The notes beneath the pieces were generated by a model. The model made no database searches, had not been told where the DNA came from, and saw only the letters and a list, made by a program, of their open reading frames with translations. Source: Diprion similis (Eukaryota > Arthropoda > Insecta > Hymenoptera > Diprionidae). Taken from it: DNA of 64,000 bases. Numbering within the stretch: the stretch's first letter is position 1; each line of letters starts with the position of its first letter. The position numbers and the translations under genes were made by a program. Location: the NCBI RefSeq assembly GCF_021155765.1, contig NC_060116.1, forward strand, positions 11,408,001 to 11,472,000. Reading direction: 5' to 3'. Shown in pieces: positions 26,801-37,937 of this stretch.

Positions 26801-28281
26801 ATGAATTAAATTACGTAAACAAGTCCGGGAAAAGTTGGTGCCTCGTGATTGACTTAATTTTTTCTTTTCATAGGCATCTCTATGTACCTTTCGCATGAAA
26901 TGTTTTTAAGGGTGTCTATAAGTGTATGTGGAGCAGCCTTATTACACTGAAAGAACACGACGTCAACAGGCTGAAGAACTTCATGTGAGAATTAGCAAGA
27001 TGCTCCTAATAAGAAGAGTGCATAGGTGATCGAACTTACCGCTACTGAAACAGTTATGAGTTTATCCAGCCTCCTCATTTCTCACCTGCCACTATCTACA
27101 GGATGAGATGAGGTATTCACCGAAACACGTGACCAGATGAACGTAATTTCAAAGAGGCACATAAACTAGGCGCAGCGGATGCTGTATAATAAAGGCCAGA
27201 ACTGCAGTTACATATTGTTAATCTCATTTTGTGAATGATTTACGGTAACTTACTTGAAATTCATAGTCTGGCAAGAAGCGTTCTCAAATCCTTCACTGAT
27301 CATCTCGTAAGCATGTTTTCTTGTCACAGATCGGTGAAAATGCACTTCGAATAAGTGGAACGATGCAGATTTTAGTAGACGGGGTTTTGAAATTCATTTG
27401 GAGCTTCCAGCGTTAAGCAAAGACCATTAAGAAGAAAGTACCGGGATATTTATACTTCTACAGTGATGGGAAAGCGATCTTTTTTTGCATTTGAAGTGAT
27501 TTTTAAATAAAAGAATTTATAAATGCAATTTTTAAAGCATCCAATTTAAGTAACTTGTTGGTCACTTTTTCCAACACCATTTCTTCGAAAAACCAAGTTT
27601 AGAAAGCGACATATCATGAGCAAACCGTAAAATACTATCAAAATAAGCTGTGACGAGATCTGGGGACTGAAGAGAAAACGCGTCTAATCCTCTTAACTAC
27701 ACTGCATCGTTCCGTAAACATTCCTTTCTCATAAGCCCTTATAAGCAAACTTTACTGAGCACTTTACATTATATACTATACCTACCTCACTTTATATAAA
27801 ATGATGATCACTCACCTCAGGTTGTAAGCGTGTATGTATAAACCGAAGTGACGAAGTTTCTGCATCTCTCAAAAAGAAGAAAGTTCAAAGTCTTTTGATG
27901 GTCGAGGTCAACCGCCAATTTTTACCGGTCACACCAGACCAATAAACTTTCATTAAGACGGTAAATAATTAAGTAGACCTCCGATGGACAGCCTCAGATG
28001 CAATTTGTCTTTTGATTTGAATTTGTCGCTTACAATTAGTATCCGACAGGTTCTCTTCTTCGCCGTCGCCTCATTTGCGCAAATTTGCGTACATTTGAGC
28101 AAAAGCAAAACAAAAAACACCAAGTAGCAGTCTTGCACGGAATTGCAAAATCGAACTTAAAAATCGTTAACCGTATCCATAACAACTGAGCCGGCGAATC
28201 GTATTGGTTATTTCCATTGAAAATAGTTTCAAAGGTGAAAGGTGATTGGAGGAACGGTCTACCCCCCCAAGGTGCGCAGGC
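23851..28281. other. Intergenic region without a supportable gene
   Basis: AT-rich sequence with only short open frames that lack matching splice sites or recognisable protein motifs. A 16-bp perfect palindrome, GTCAGGAATTCCTGAC, lies near 24335. Between about 25640 and 26000 the GC content rises and several frames on both strands are open together. That is what high GC alone produces, although one - strand frame (25604-25927) does follow a good acceptor (tgtatcctgcag). I assign no gene here. Confidence 0.5.
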
Positions 28282-28359
28282 TATATAGAAGACCCCGCCA
28301 GGAATTTCATCTTCAGAACTGAGAGACAGTGTCACGGTAATCTACCCGGAAATATCGAC
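28282..28359 (+). promoter_or_regulatory. TATA promoter and first noncoding exon of the 30.7-kb gene
   Basis: A TATA box (ctatatagaa, TATATA at 28282-28287) is followed about 33 bp downstream by ttcatcttcagaact, a plausible initiator with its A near 28315. About 45 bp further on is a strong splice donor, cgac|gtgagt, at 28359/28360. The next credible + strand acceptor in line is taattccag at 30725, directly before the start codon of the secreted-protein gene. I infer that 28315-28359 is that gene's 5' noncoding exon, with an intron of about 2.4 kb. No transcript evidence is available. Confidence 0.45.
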
Positions 28360-30725
28360 GTGAGTACAACAATTATTCTTGTATTGTTATTCATTGTTGT
28401 CGTTCATTTTTCTTTTACTTCTCTTATATCTTTTAATTGGTTTATAATTCAATTTGAATTCTATAGGAATATAGGAATATAGGTATACGTGAATAAATCA
28501 AGTTGACAGATAAAAATATATTTCTAATAAATCTGGCGGCGGCCCTTTCAAAGTAAAAAGCTCAATGACACAGTGAAGTTCCCTACGTACAGGTTCAACG
28601 TCTCATACAACATTATTTGTTCCACGAGAGATTTTAATGCGTGTAAGAATGTAACGTAACGGTACGATATTCGCAACTCATTTCTATCTCAACTCCTAAA
28701 TTGTTTTGAGGTAAAATTAAATCAAAACACTTTCGCAATAAATGTTTTACAAAATACCATTAAGTAGACTATTTGGAAAAATTTTCAAAGTTCGCTTTAC
28801 ACGAGTTCATCCATTTTAAGAAATCCGACATACCTAGTAAGAAAGGAAAATACGACATAGACATTATCGTTCCAAGCAGGTAGCAAATACCTTGAGTTAG
28901 CAGGTTCAAATATACAGTTAGTACCTCGCCCAAGATTCTTTTTTCAATATTCAAGTACCAGTCTTGAAACCCATCGAGTCGTTCTGGAAAATTCCATCTT
29001 CAGGTACGGAAGGGACGGGTTTTCCGAAAGTGAAATAATAAGAACTAAGGCCGTCTTTTCTCTAGTGAAATTAAAACATAAAAAGGGCAGAGTAGAGAAA
29101 AGGTAAATGAACCTTGCGACGACGCGTCTCTGCCGCATGCAACGATAGAGTAAATCGTGTCACGCTTTGAACACTTAAATTATACTTTCTAGACAAGGTT
29201 CATTACAATTGTGAGACAAGAATGTCTATTCATGTTCACTGCCATTCTATGTAAGGTTGAGGATCTATCATGTATACAGTCAGTATTTTTTTCAAATAAA
29301 AATTAAAAATTGCGTATTGAAATGTATAAACTTTAGTTATTCACTATTTTAACGAGGTCAGTTTATTGATTCGTTTCTTTCTTTATAACAATCTTATAAT
29401 TCTTTGTCCGAATTTGATGGATCCGGGATAAATTAATGAATGAATTACTCCATAAATTACCTAAATAAATTCTAAATAACGATAATATAGTGTTTTCCCA
29501 TATAACCTCGTCCTCAGCACTAGTGTCACTGTATGCAATTTAATGAACATAAACAAAAATCACAAAAACCATCGTGGTGAGATTTTTTTTACTTTTCTTT
29601 TTTCCTTATTTGATTGAGACTTTTTCTTACCACGAGTCTGCTGTGAGCTCGTTCAGTGGGTCACGACCGAGTTTTCGAATAACGGTTCGCCTCAGGTTCA
29701 ACAAACTTCCCGATCAGAAGTGGGTTAACAAGACAGCGACTGCCGTGGTCTCGTTGAGCGAGAGCTGAGACGTCGGCCTTACCTATAGAGTTTGCCTTTC
29801 GCGGTCAAGGTGCGGCGATAGTAATATTATAGGTACACACGCATATTCACAGGTGAATCGATATATTCCTTCATTTCTCGAGTAACGAAACCGGGTTTTT
29901 TGAGTATCAAGCCTTTCTGTCACGCGAGAACAACGATAATGAATAACTGCAGAAAATGCCTGTGAGATAAATTATTTCACTGCATATACATATATCAGTG
30001 ACGAGTTTTCGAAAATGAACTTTCTCTGACAGTTAACCACGCAAGTTCTGTTACGTTTCGCGCAATAATTATATCTGATTTCAGAAACCAACACTGTCCA
30101 TATAATGATTTTAACGACGCTGTACGTTGTTTTCGCTAAATAATTACGCGCGCCTTATACCATGACGACGCGTGTTGGTCGTTAAAACGTTTCATCTTCC
30201 CTTACCATAATTAATGAAAAATGATAAAAACTAATCGACACTGAGTATTTGTGTTCACACTGCAATTCGTAGATTCATATTTTTCAAATTTTTGTCTACT
30301 TAATTTCGTAAATTGTAATTGAACGAAAAACATCCAATCTTTAAATCCATCTTAAGTTGCTTTTATATAATAATATCTGGGAACCGAGCGCTTTTCTATG
30401 CAGAGAAAATAATGTTGCGGTTGAAGACAAGATAAGTGTATATCGCAAAAGACAGTCACTGGCCACGGTTATGTGCGAACTTACAGTAAATGTAGCCTTT
30501 TGTTCGAGGGATTAAATCCGCTCCAAAGACCGACTGACCTAAATCGAGTTACCACGTTCACCGCATTCTTAACGGAACTTCACTCAACTATTAATGAGCA
30601 ACACGCGGCACGAAAGGCGGTCTTTTGCTTCGTTTCAATTACTTCAATAATAATCACCGCGGTTTAAAATTATATACTTTAACAATACACCTACAAGAAG
30701 TGACCGAATAAAATTTTAATTCCAG
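28360..30725 (+). other. Probable 5' intron of the 30.7-kb gene
   Basis: AT-rich DNA between the donor at 28360 and the acceptor at 30725 (ttaattccag). No conserved coding segment is visible. A GC-richer patch near 29640-29770 contains ttcagtgggtc, which could be an initiator and an alternative first exon, but it has no nearby TATA box and its donor is weak. Confidence 0.35.
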
Positions 30726-30726
30726 A

Positions 30727-33700
30727 ATGCAGTACAACCAATTTGTATCCCTGTGCTTAGTGGCGCTTGTTTTGGGACAAGCATCTGCATTACCACAGCA
30801 TCCACAATACGATGTACAGTACCCACAGCAATACCAACAAGTAAGAGATCAGAGGAAATTCGCCGAAAAGCCAAATGCGATGAAGAAGGTCGCTCTTGAC
30901 GATCTCGAGGATGTCAGCACCAACCAAATCCAGGTAACCATAAGGCAACAAAGCGCATTAATAATTAACAGTAATAGCATGTGCTGTACATTGTTTAAAA
31001 TTAAAACATTATTTTTTTGTATACCTTGACGAGTTTTTGGTATAAATCGATGTCGTTGGTTTCTCTTCAGGAAGGCAACGGCGGCGGATTTTCCTGGTCG
31101 AACATGCTGAGTATGGTGATGCATATGTTACTCGGTCAAACCGGCGGCGTTGCAGGACCTAGTAAAAATGATATCGATGATGGAGCACCACCTAGCCCCT
31201 GGGCCAATATGTTGTCAGTTGGTCTACGCGTTTTGAGTGCCCTCCTGGGTGGACCTCAACAACAAGCTGACGGCATTGACAAAGTCGACAACCAAAGCAG
31301 CCCATTGCAGGTATGAAATCACATCCTAGAGTTCATCTCTTTGTACTTTCGCACCTTTCTAATTAATTATGACCGTAGATTGGCAAAGGAGACAATATTT
31401 TGTTCATACGTTTTACGGATATTTGAATTCAAATGGAAAACACATTATCAGTTGCAAGCTTCTTCGAAAATAATAATAATACATCATATAATGCATAGAT
31501 TTTGTGGTAATACTATTAATTGTAGTTTTAATAATAATTAATGTAATGTTCCCTTGTACAAAATATTCTCCGCATAGTACGTTATCATTGCTTCATTTAA
31601 TTTTCACATATGCTTTTCACGTTGCTTTACCTATATGTACTGCCTTATACCTTATACTTATATGTATAGATTGAAATTAGAACACTGCAGCATTTACACT
31701 TCAGCATCTTCAAATTACATTTTATCCACTATTGGGACACATTGTCAATCATCACAACGCTTTGCTTACATTTTCACAGTAAATTTAAAAACAATGATAC
31801 GATTTTTAATCACAAATAATTAATAAACTTGTTCAAATTTGTTATAGTATTTCATCCGGTCGTAACGTGTGATACATTGAAAAAAAATAAAAATAACAAG
31901 CCACGTTGAAGACTGTTATAACCGTTTGGGATCGATATTTGTAAAAATCATTGGATCAAAATTATATCTGACATTAAGGTCGAACAATGAACTGTAAAAC
32001 AAGATGCTGTAGATGAAAGCAGCAAGTATTCGTTTGTATATATACATGAACAAAATTTAGACTTAGTGCACACGGCTGGTGTCGGTTGTTTAGGGAGTAT
32101 TGACAGCGGTGCTGGGCGCATTTCTGGGACAGGGGCGAGATCCTGATCAGGTAGCAGTCATGGCAAAACAGGCCTCCGAGGTTAGTATTAAACACCGATC
32201 AGTTAGTCCATTCAACTGATTTTCAAATTTCCGTTCGCAAAAAATGTCCAATAATGCATCTCCCGTGCTATATTAACGGACATTGCGTTTTACATGTTTT
32301 ATGATACATAAGTCACACGCCAGTTAAGGCGGTGCCCGAGTCGATTTCGACGTTGTTGTACATATCTCCAAATATTAACCAAAAATTATTCAAGATCCAC
32401 GTATCTTGAACTCGAAAAACGGCCTAAAAGTCGCATTTTATATACAATCCTGAACAAAAACACTCCCGACACATTTTACTTTTAACGCAGAAACAAAGAA
32501 ATGGCATGATTTGTACGAAATCACGATAGTAAATTCGTAAAAATCATGCGTTTTCTTTATTTTTGCGTTAAATGAGAATTTAATGGTTCGGAGTGATTTT
32601 GTTCACAATTGCTTATAGAATAGGGCTGTTGGGCCCTTCTTTACGTTAGAGGTACTGGATGATTCTAGATACATACAACAACGTCGAAATCGACTAAGGC
32701 AACCCCTTAACAAAGCTGAATACAGAACATGAAATGTTCCCACATTCTGCAAATAGCTTGGGGTTACATTGTGCTACCGTTGATTAAACAATGCTATGTT
32801 TTCATTCGCCTCAATTTACTCGAATCTCTTCGAAATCGGATCATTTGTGCTTACTGTTATCACGACGCATTGATGTGTATACATGTCCCAGCAATCCGAT
32901 TAAATGGAAACTAATTGATCAACTCCAAACGCCGAAGATGCCAGATCAAACAAAATTAGCGTTTCGAATCGGTTCTTTGCAATTCGTCTCGCTTCGAAAT
33001 CTTCGATGTCTCGAGTTGGTCAATTCGGTCCATCTTACTGATAGAGTGAGCCGTAGATAGGTCATCAAAATTATTCGCCACCCAGATTGAGGGAACGGTT
33101 TTCATTTACAAAGAGATTTTCTCTCATCTGCAGTTCATCGGCATCGTTATGAACCTTCTGGACGCCCTGAAGACATCATTCTCGCACCGTTCTCTCACCG
33201 CCAGGTCTATGGGAAGGCGGGACACCATTTCGGAAGCCGCCGTTGCCTCAATTTCCATGCTCAAGGTAATTGGTGGTAGTGAATAGTTCCACTTGTCCAT
33301 TCATGTATTAATTCTTACCTTCCCTGGCAATTGCCTTACGCTCAGTAACCCCCTTTCCTAACCGGGTCATCTTATTTTCCAGGGATACGTACGATCCATG
33401 AAATCTTTCAGCGGAATCGGCCGCGCCGAAGATGAGGGACAACGCGGATGTGCCGAGCGTGCTCTTTGCGAAGCTAACGCAGAATGTACCGCAGATACAC
33501 AAGGACAGTCCTCGATCTTCTGTCAATTGGGATCGTGAGTATATTCTTATAAATCTATCGTCAGTGCCTAAAAATCACAGCAGATTTATTTATCAGTGGG
33601 GGGAAAACCGAGTATCTACATACGTAGAAGTATTCGAACTCTGCATGGGAAATTATAATCTATTTACAATTTGATAATTATGCAACAATGTTCTTATGCT

Positions 33701-33864
33701 GGTATTTTTATTTAATTTTTCTTTCCACTAATTTCAGGTATGCGACCAGTTACTTGCTTCAAAGGCAGAGTGGAGTTGCATTCGAAACTTTATCAGAGGC
33801 TGGCCGACGCGGTCGTTCAGGTGAAGACTGTCGAACGCTTTTCTTAGACTGTAACGCAGTTTAA
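30727..33864 (+). CDS. Secreted insect protein of unknown function, six coding exons
   Basis: Coding exons 30727-30933, 31071-31310, 32094-32180, 33134-33265, 33383-33534 and 33738-33864 join in frame with GT-AG borders to give 314 aa. The N-terminus is a clear signal peptide with a probable cut after ASA (residue 22). Exons 2 to 4 carry short amphipathic or hydrophobic segments (WSNMLSMVMHMLLG, WANMLSVGLRVLSALLGG, VLTAVLGAFLG, FIGIVMNLLDAL), so a helix-forming unit seems to have been repeated with the exons. The C-terminal part has six cysteines (GC, ALC, AEC, IFC, EDC, LDC) and an EAGRRGR motif, a layout that fits a small disulphide-bonded extracellular domain. I do not recognise the family and assign no role. 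The start is chosen because the ATG lies one base after an acceptor and opens the signal peptide. Intron 3 carries a foldback element. An internal donor in the last exon could give another C-terminus. Confidence 0.75.
32324..32710. mobile_element. Foldback MITE with TTAA ends (piggyBac-like)
   Basis: A near-complete palindrome in intron 3 of the secreted-protein gene. The arms contain an exact 21-bp inverted match (32340-32360 against 32674-32694). Similarity continues outward to ttaaggcggtgcc on the left and ggcaaccccttaa on the right, and inward through gaacaaaaacactcc / ggagtgattttgttc and several further paired blocks. The element is bounded by TTAA on both sides, the target duplication used by piggyBac transposases. 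It has no coding capacity, so it is a non-autonomous element. The superfamily rests on TTAA alone. Confidence 0.7.
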
Positions 33865-35402
33865 TTTCAATTTAATCGATGATTGATCGTTATTTAGAGT
33901 TTTATTGGAGGCTCCAATCACTTCACGATCGCAATTAAACTACAGTTTAAATTGGTTTCATACTCGTGGAAGTACGCATACTACCGAAAATTACGGTTCA
34001 AGTTACGGTTTTGCTTTATACCGTATATACAAGACGCCCGTGCCGGTTAGACTTAGAATAATACACGTATATAAATTATTAAAGCACCAAAAATATTTAT
34101 ATCGCACAACAACCGGTCGTATACATATACATATATGTATACACACTTTTTTACACTATCACATGTGATACATGAGACGGTTGAAATTAATTAAAAAACT
34201 TTTCAACTTCTCACTCCAAGTAAACATTGCAATAGGTACTTTCCACGAAACAAACTTTATAACGCCGCAAAATCAACGGCGTATCATTGCATACGACATC
34301 TCGTCGGGAGAAAATTTTTAATTTATATCAATTGATTTCAAAAAGTGCTTGTAGGTTCAATTAAGAAAGACAGGAAATCGAGAGTTAAATCCTTTTCTTT
34401 CTTGATTGCGAAGACATATATAATTTAAATTTAGAAAAAAAAACACTTTTTTGTAGAAGTAGACTGAATAAGACTTGAAACTTAGGTAAACTTAATTAAT
34501 TAAATTCATCTAAGTATCGAGACGAAAGATAATATTTATTATAATTTATTGTAAATCGACGTAAACGAAAATTTATGCAGCAAGTTGCTGGAATGTTTCA
34601 CACATTTTGAAGATATTCCTACGGGTTGTAAAGAAAATTTTCAACCATCAGGATCTAACAATTTAAACCTTCAAATGGACGCAATTTTTGTTGTGACATT
34701 GCTTGTAAGAAATCTGTACGTAGGAATATGCAATATTAAAATTTTGTTATTATCCATAGAAGACAGAGGTCGTTGATATAAACTCTTTTATACAATCTTA
34801 AGTAATACAGGATACCTCCCAATATATTTATCAGTTAATATCTCAGGTGGTTTCTTCAAAATTTTTATGCTGTATATATTTTACTTGAGGGTAATTTTTT
34901 CACAATTAATTCATAAACTTTCACAAGGATATTATGAATTTAAAAATGTCTAAATTAGTGATCATTATAGGCTTTAATAACTACACGATATAAAATGCCC
35001 GCGATAACACGTTAGTATTATATCGTTCCAAATCACGGAGATTCACATTTTTTACTGAAATTTTTTTTATCCCTGTATATGCTGGTGTTTCGTAGTTGAT
35101 AAACGATTTTATATTTAAGTTGTATGTATGCGCAGAATGAGTGTAAGATAAACTATAATAAAAAATAAAAAATTATTCACAAAAAGTGTAAAATAGTTTA
35201 TTTATATTTCATGCACTGCGTGCCCACATTAACCTGCAATAAACCAAATGTTTCTAAACTACATTTGATTCCCCATCATCTCAACATGGAAACAAAGAAA
35301 ATTTTGTGTCGCAGAACTTAGGAACTTCAACATTTGAAAGGTGTTAAGGTTCGTTGGATACGGATGCAATTAAAATTATCGCATTATTTTCTCTTAAAAC
35401 AG
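33865..35402 (+). other. Interval between the two groups of coding exons
   Basis: AT-rich sequence with no convincing exon. An ATTAAA near 34187 and an AATAAA cluster near 35155 could serve as poly(A) signals for the upstream gene. I looked here for a signal-peptide or start exon for the downstream exon group and found none, which keeps open the possibility that those exons are spliced to the upstream gene. Confidence 0.4.
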
Positions 35403-36250
35403 AGACTTCCCACCATATAGTTCATGGTCCCGGAGCATCTAACAAGCGTGAACATTACAGGTTCGGTGACCGTGACAATTTCGGCGACAAAAGCGTTGCG
35501 AAACAGAGTTTCACAACAGTCACTTCCGAAGTCTTCTTAAAGAAAGTACCACAATCATATTATTACCCAAAGGTAATTAAACCATCCTTAATTTTTGCTC
35601 AACTACAAATATAATTATTTATTGTCAATGTGTATTCGTTTGAATGATATCTTACTTCATCATCATTTAGATGACTTTCAAATCATTGTTGAACTTTGGG
35701 TCCTTCGGCCGAAATCCAACAGAAGCAGTTGATCGTTATCACAGTGGACCAAGTGACTATGGACATTACGATCATGGCTGGGGTCACGGGTAAGCAGTGT
35801 GCACTGAACATTACCAACTGTAAAGAATGTCACAAGCTTGGGTTTAAATGCTTTTCTACTATTACCCGTACTATACGTTCAGACATTTTTAGGGGTCACA
35901 AAGGAAAGGGTGGCAGTGGCGGTGCTGCCTTAAGCGCGTTGACTTTACTTGCCTTTCTGTTTCTCATCAACGTAATGCAGGTAATAAAAAATAATGTTTA
36001 CGAAATTATATTCAAGGGTAGGTACCTATCAGTGCAAACGTAAACTTAATTCAAAATATTGTTTTAGCAATCACTTGATAACAATAATGGAACAGCGGCA
36101 CCCGCCGTTGTGCGCGAGGGTGATCAAAGTGCAGCACCTCGTGCTAGGGGTGACCAAGCTTCAACGAATATTGTTATTAATGACTCAATACCGAGTAGCA
36201 AGTACGTTCCAATAAAAACAAGCTTACAAGTCGTACGAAATAAAAATTAA
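35403..36250 (+). CDS. Four coding exons with one hydrophobic helix; 5' end not found
   Basis: Exons 35403-35572, 35671-35789, 35893-35980 and 36068-36250 have correct acceptors and donors and a continuous frame ending in TAA at 36248-36250. The product (186 aa visible) runs from a polar segment through a His/Gly/Tyr-rich stretch (YGHYDHGWGHGGHKGKGG), a hydrophobic helix AALSALTLLAFLFLINVMQ, and a polar Asn/Ala/Arg tail. The hydrophobic run fits a single membrane span. The first exon needs an upstream exon ending in phase 1, and no ATG precedes it in frame. Either a start exon lies in the 33.9-35.4 kb gap and escaped me, or translation starts at the ATG that opens the second exon (35671), or these are alternative 3' exons of the gene at 30727, whose last exon holds a donor (TCAG|GTGAAG at 33820) of the right phase. 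Family unknown. Confidence 0.6.
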
Positions 36251-37867
36251 GGCCGAGGATACACGTTTTCCGTCATTCGAAAGAAGCGTGAATTCGCGAT
36301 TTCACTGAAATCTTTTAACTTCTTTTCTATCTCGAAATAGAGAGAATTTCATTACTTTACAAATTAATTATAAAATACTAATCAATACGACTGTGAGAGT
36401 TATTAATCAATATACGGGAGAGCTTTGTTTTCCAACTCTGTATACTTAATCTTAATTCGTTTAAAACTTTTATTACATAAATGCAGTTACAGTTATCGTA
36501 TAAATAACAGAACTATATTTAAAATGATCTTGACAATGATATAATCTGAACGTGCGAGTGTTTCAAGCTTCCTATATTTCCGTATACATTGAACAAATGG
36601 AATAAGTTTGCAATCCAAGTACTTACACATGTATTTTAAACGGAACTATCAAATGATATCTTTAATCACTGGTTGGTGATTCTTTTTTTTTTTACATGTT
36701 CAACAACCCAGAGAATCTTTTGAAAAGATTCAACGATAAAAGTATTAGCAGCTAGCAACGATTTTAAATCTCACATAGATCAAATTTTTGCAACAAATTT
36801 CTTAAAGTTTAGAGTGACACTATTTTGGGATTGACGTTTTTACATTTCTCACACATTTAACCTATGACGATTGGATCTATATTCTTTTCGATAGGTGTAT
36901 CGGATTAGGAAGACAAAGTATTCCCGGATTCCTTATTCATAATATTTATATTCAAACTTCGGAGGGTACATCCGTATTGAAAAGTTTGTGACACTAAAAT
37001 AAGGTAGGGAAAAATACAAGCATGAAACTTTAGATTATAATACCAATTATTAATAATTCGATACAAGTTTCATTATTTTCAACTTGCATCGACACACGAT
37101 AATCTAGCACAATACAATAGATATGAGTTGATCAATTATTTAATGTCATAATAAATATTTGATGAAGACTACTAAACCTATTATATTTCTTTCAAAAACT
37201 CTCAAATACAGGCAGACCGAGAAGTCAAATCTAAGAAGGAACGGAAAGAATGAACTAAATACAAAAAAAATTCTAAATTGTTTAAATATAAATACTGGAT
37301 TCAAAAATATGCAGTCTTTACATAGTACCTGTGATATCATTTTGATTCTGTGACACATTATTGACATTCTGAAACACAGAATCCCTAAAAAATAATTGGC
37401 TTCATTACCAAAAATCAAATCTCAGTGACTAAAAAATTAATGATATATAATCACAGTACTGACTTGAATCAAAAATTGTCGAAATAAAAAATTTAATCGC
37501 ACGAGATTGTATAAGCTTTGGATGAACTTCTTCTGAAAAGCTTTGATTTTGCTTACGATCTGCCATCTATTATCAGATATTCGTTTCCTAATCAGTGGAA
37601 ATGAATTCAACAAAAAAACTATTGCATTGGACTACACAAATCTACCTGTGCAGCAAAAAATTTGGGTGAGTACGCTACGGAAAGTATAGGATATTAAAAA
37701 AATGATCTGTTTTTCACTTTGAGAATTGTAGTGCAACTCTCAGTGTCTTAATGGGTTTATCTTATAATTGAATCGTTGGTACCTGCCAAACTCTCATTTT
37801 GTCTTCCGGTAAAATGGATCATAGCAAACTGCTTTGTCTCATTAAATTTGAATTAATATATTCAAAA
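36251..37867. other. Intergenic, AT-rich
   Basis: No supportable exon on either strand and no canonical poly(A) signal directly after the + strand exons. The region separates the + strand gene from the 3' end of YLPM1 on the - strand, so the two genes converge here. Confidence 0.5.
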
Positions 37868-37873
37868 TTTATT
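37868..37873 (-). terminator. Poly(A) signal of YLPM1
   Basis: AATAAA on the - strand (tttatt on +), about 65 bp past the YLPM1 stop codon. It is the first canonical hexamer downstream of the stop. Confidence 0.55.
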
Positions 37874-37937
37874 ACTCTCCTAATTAGGTGCAGTTACGTC
37901 AATTGTTTTGTCTGGATGATCTGGGAACAAATTTGGG

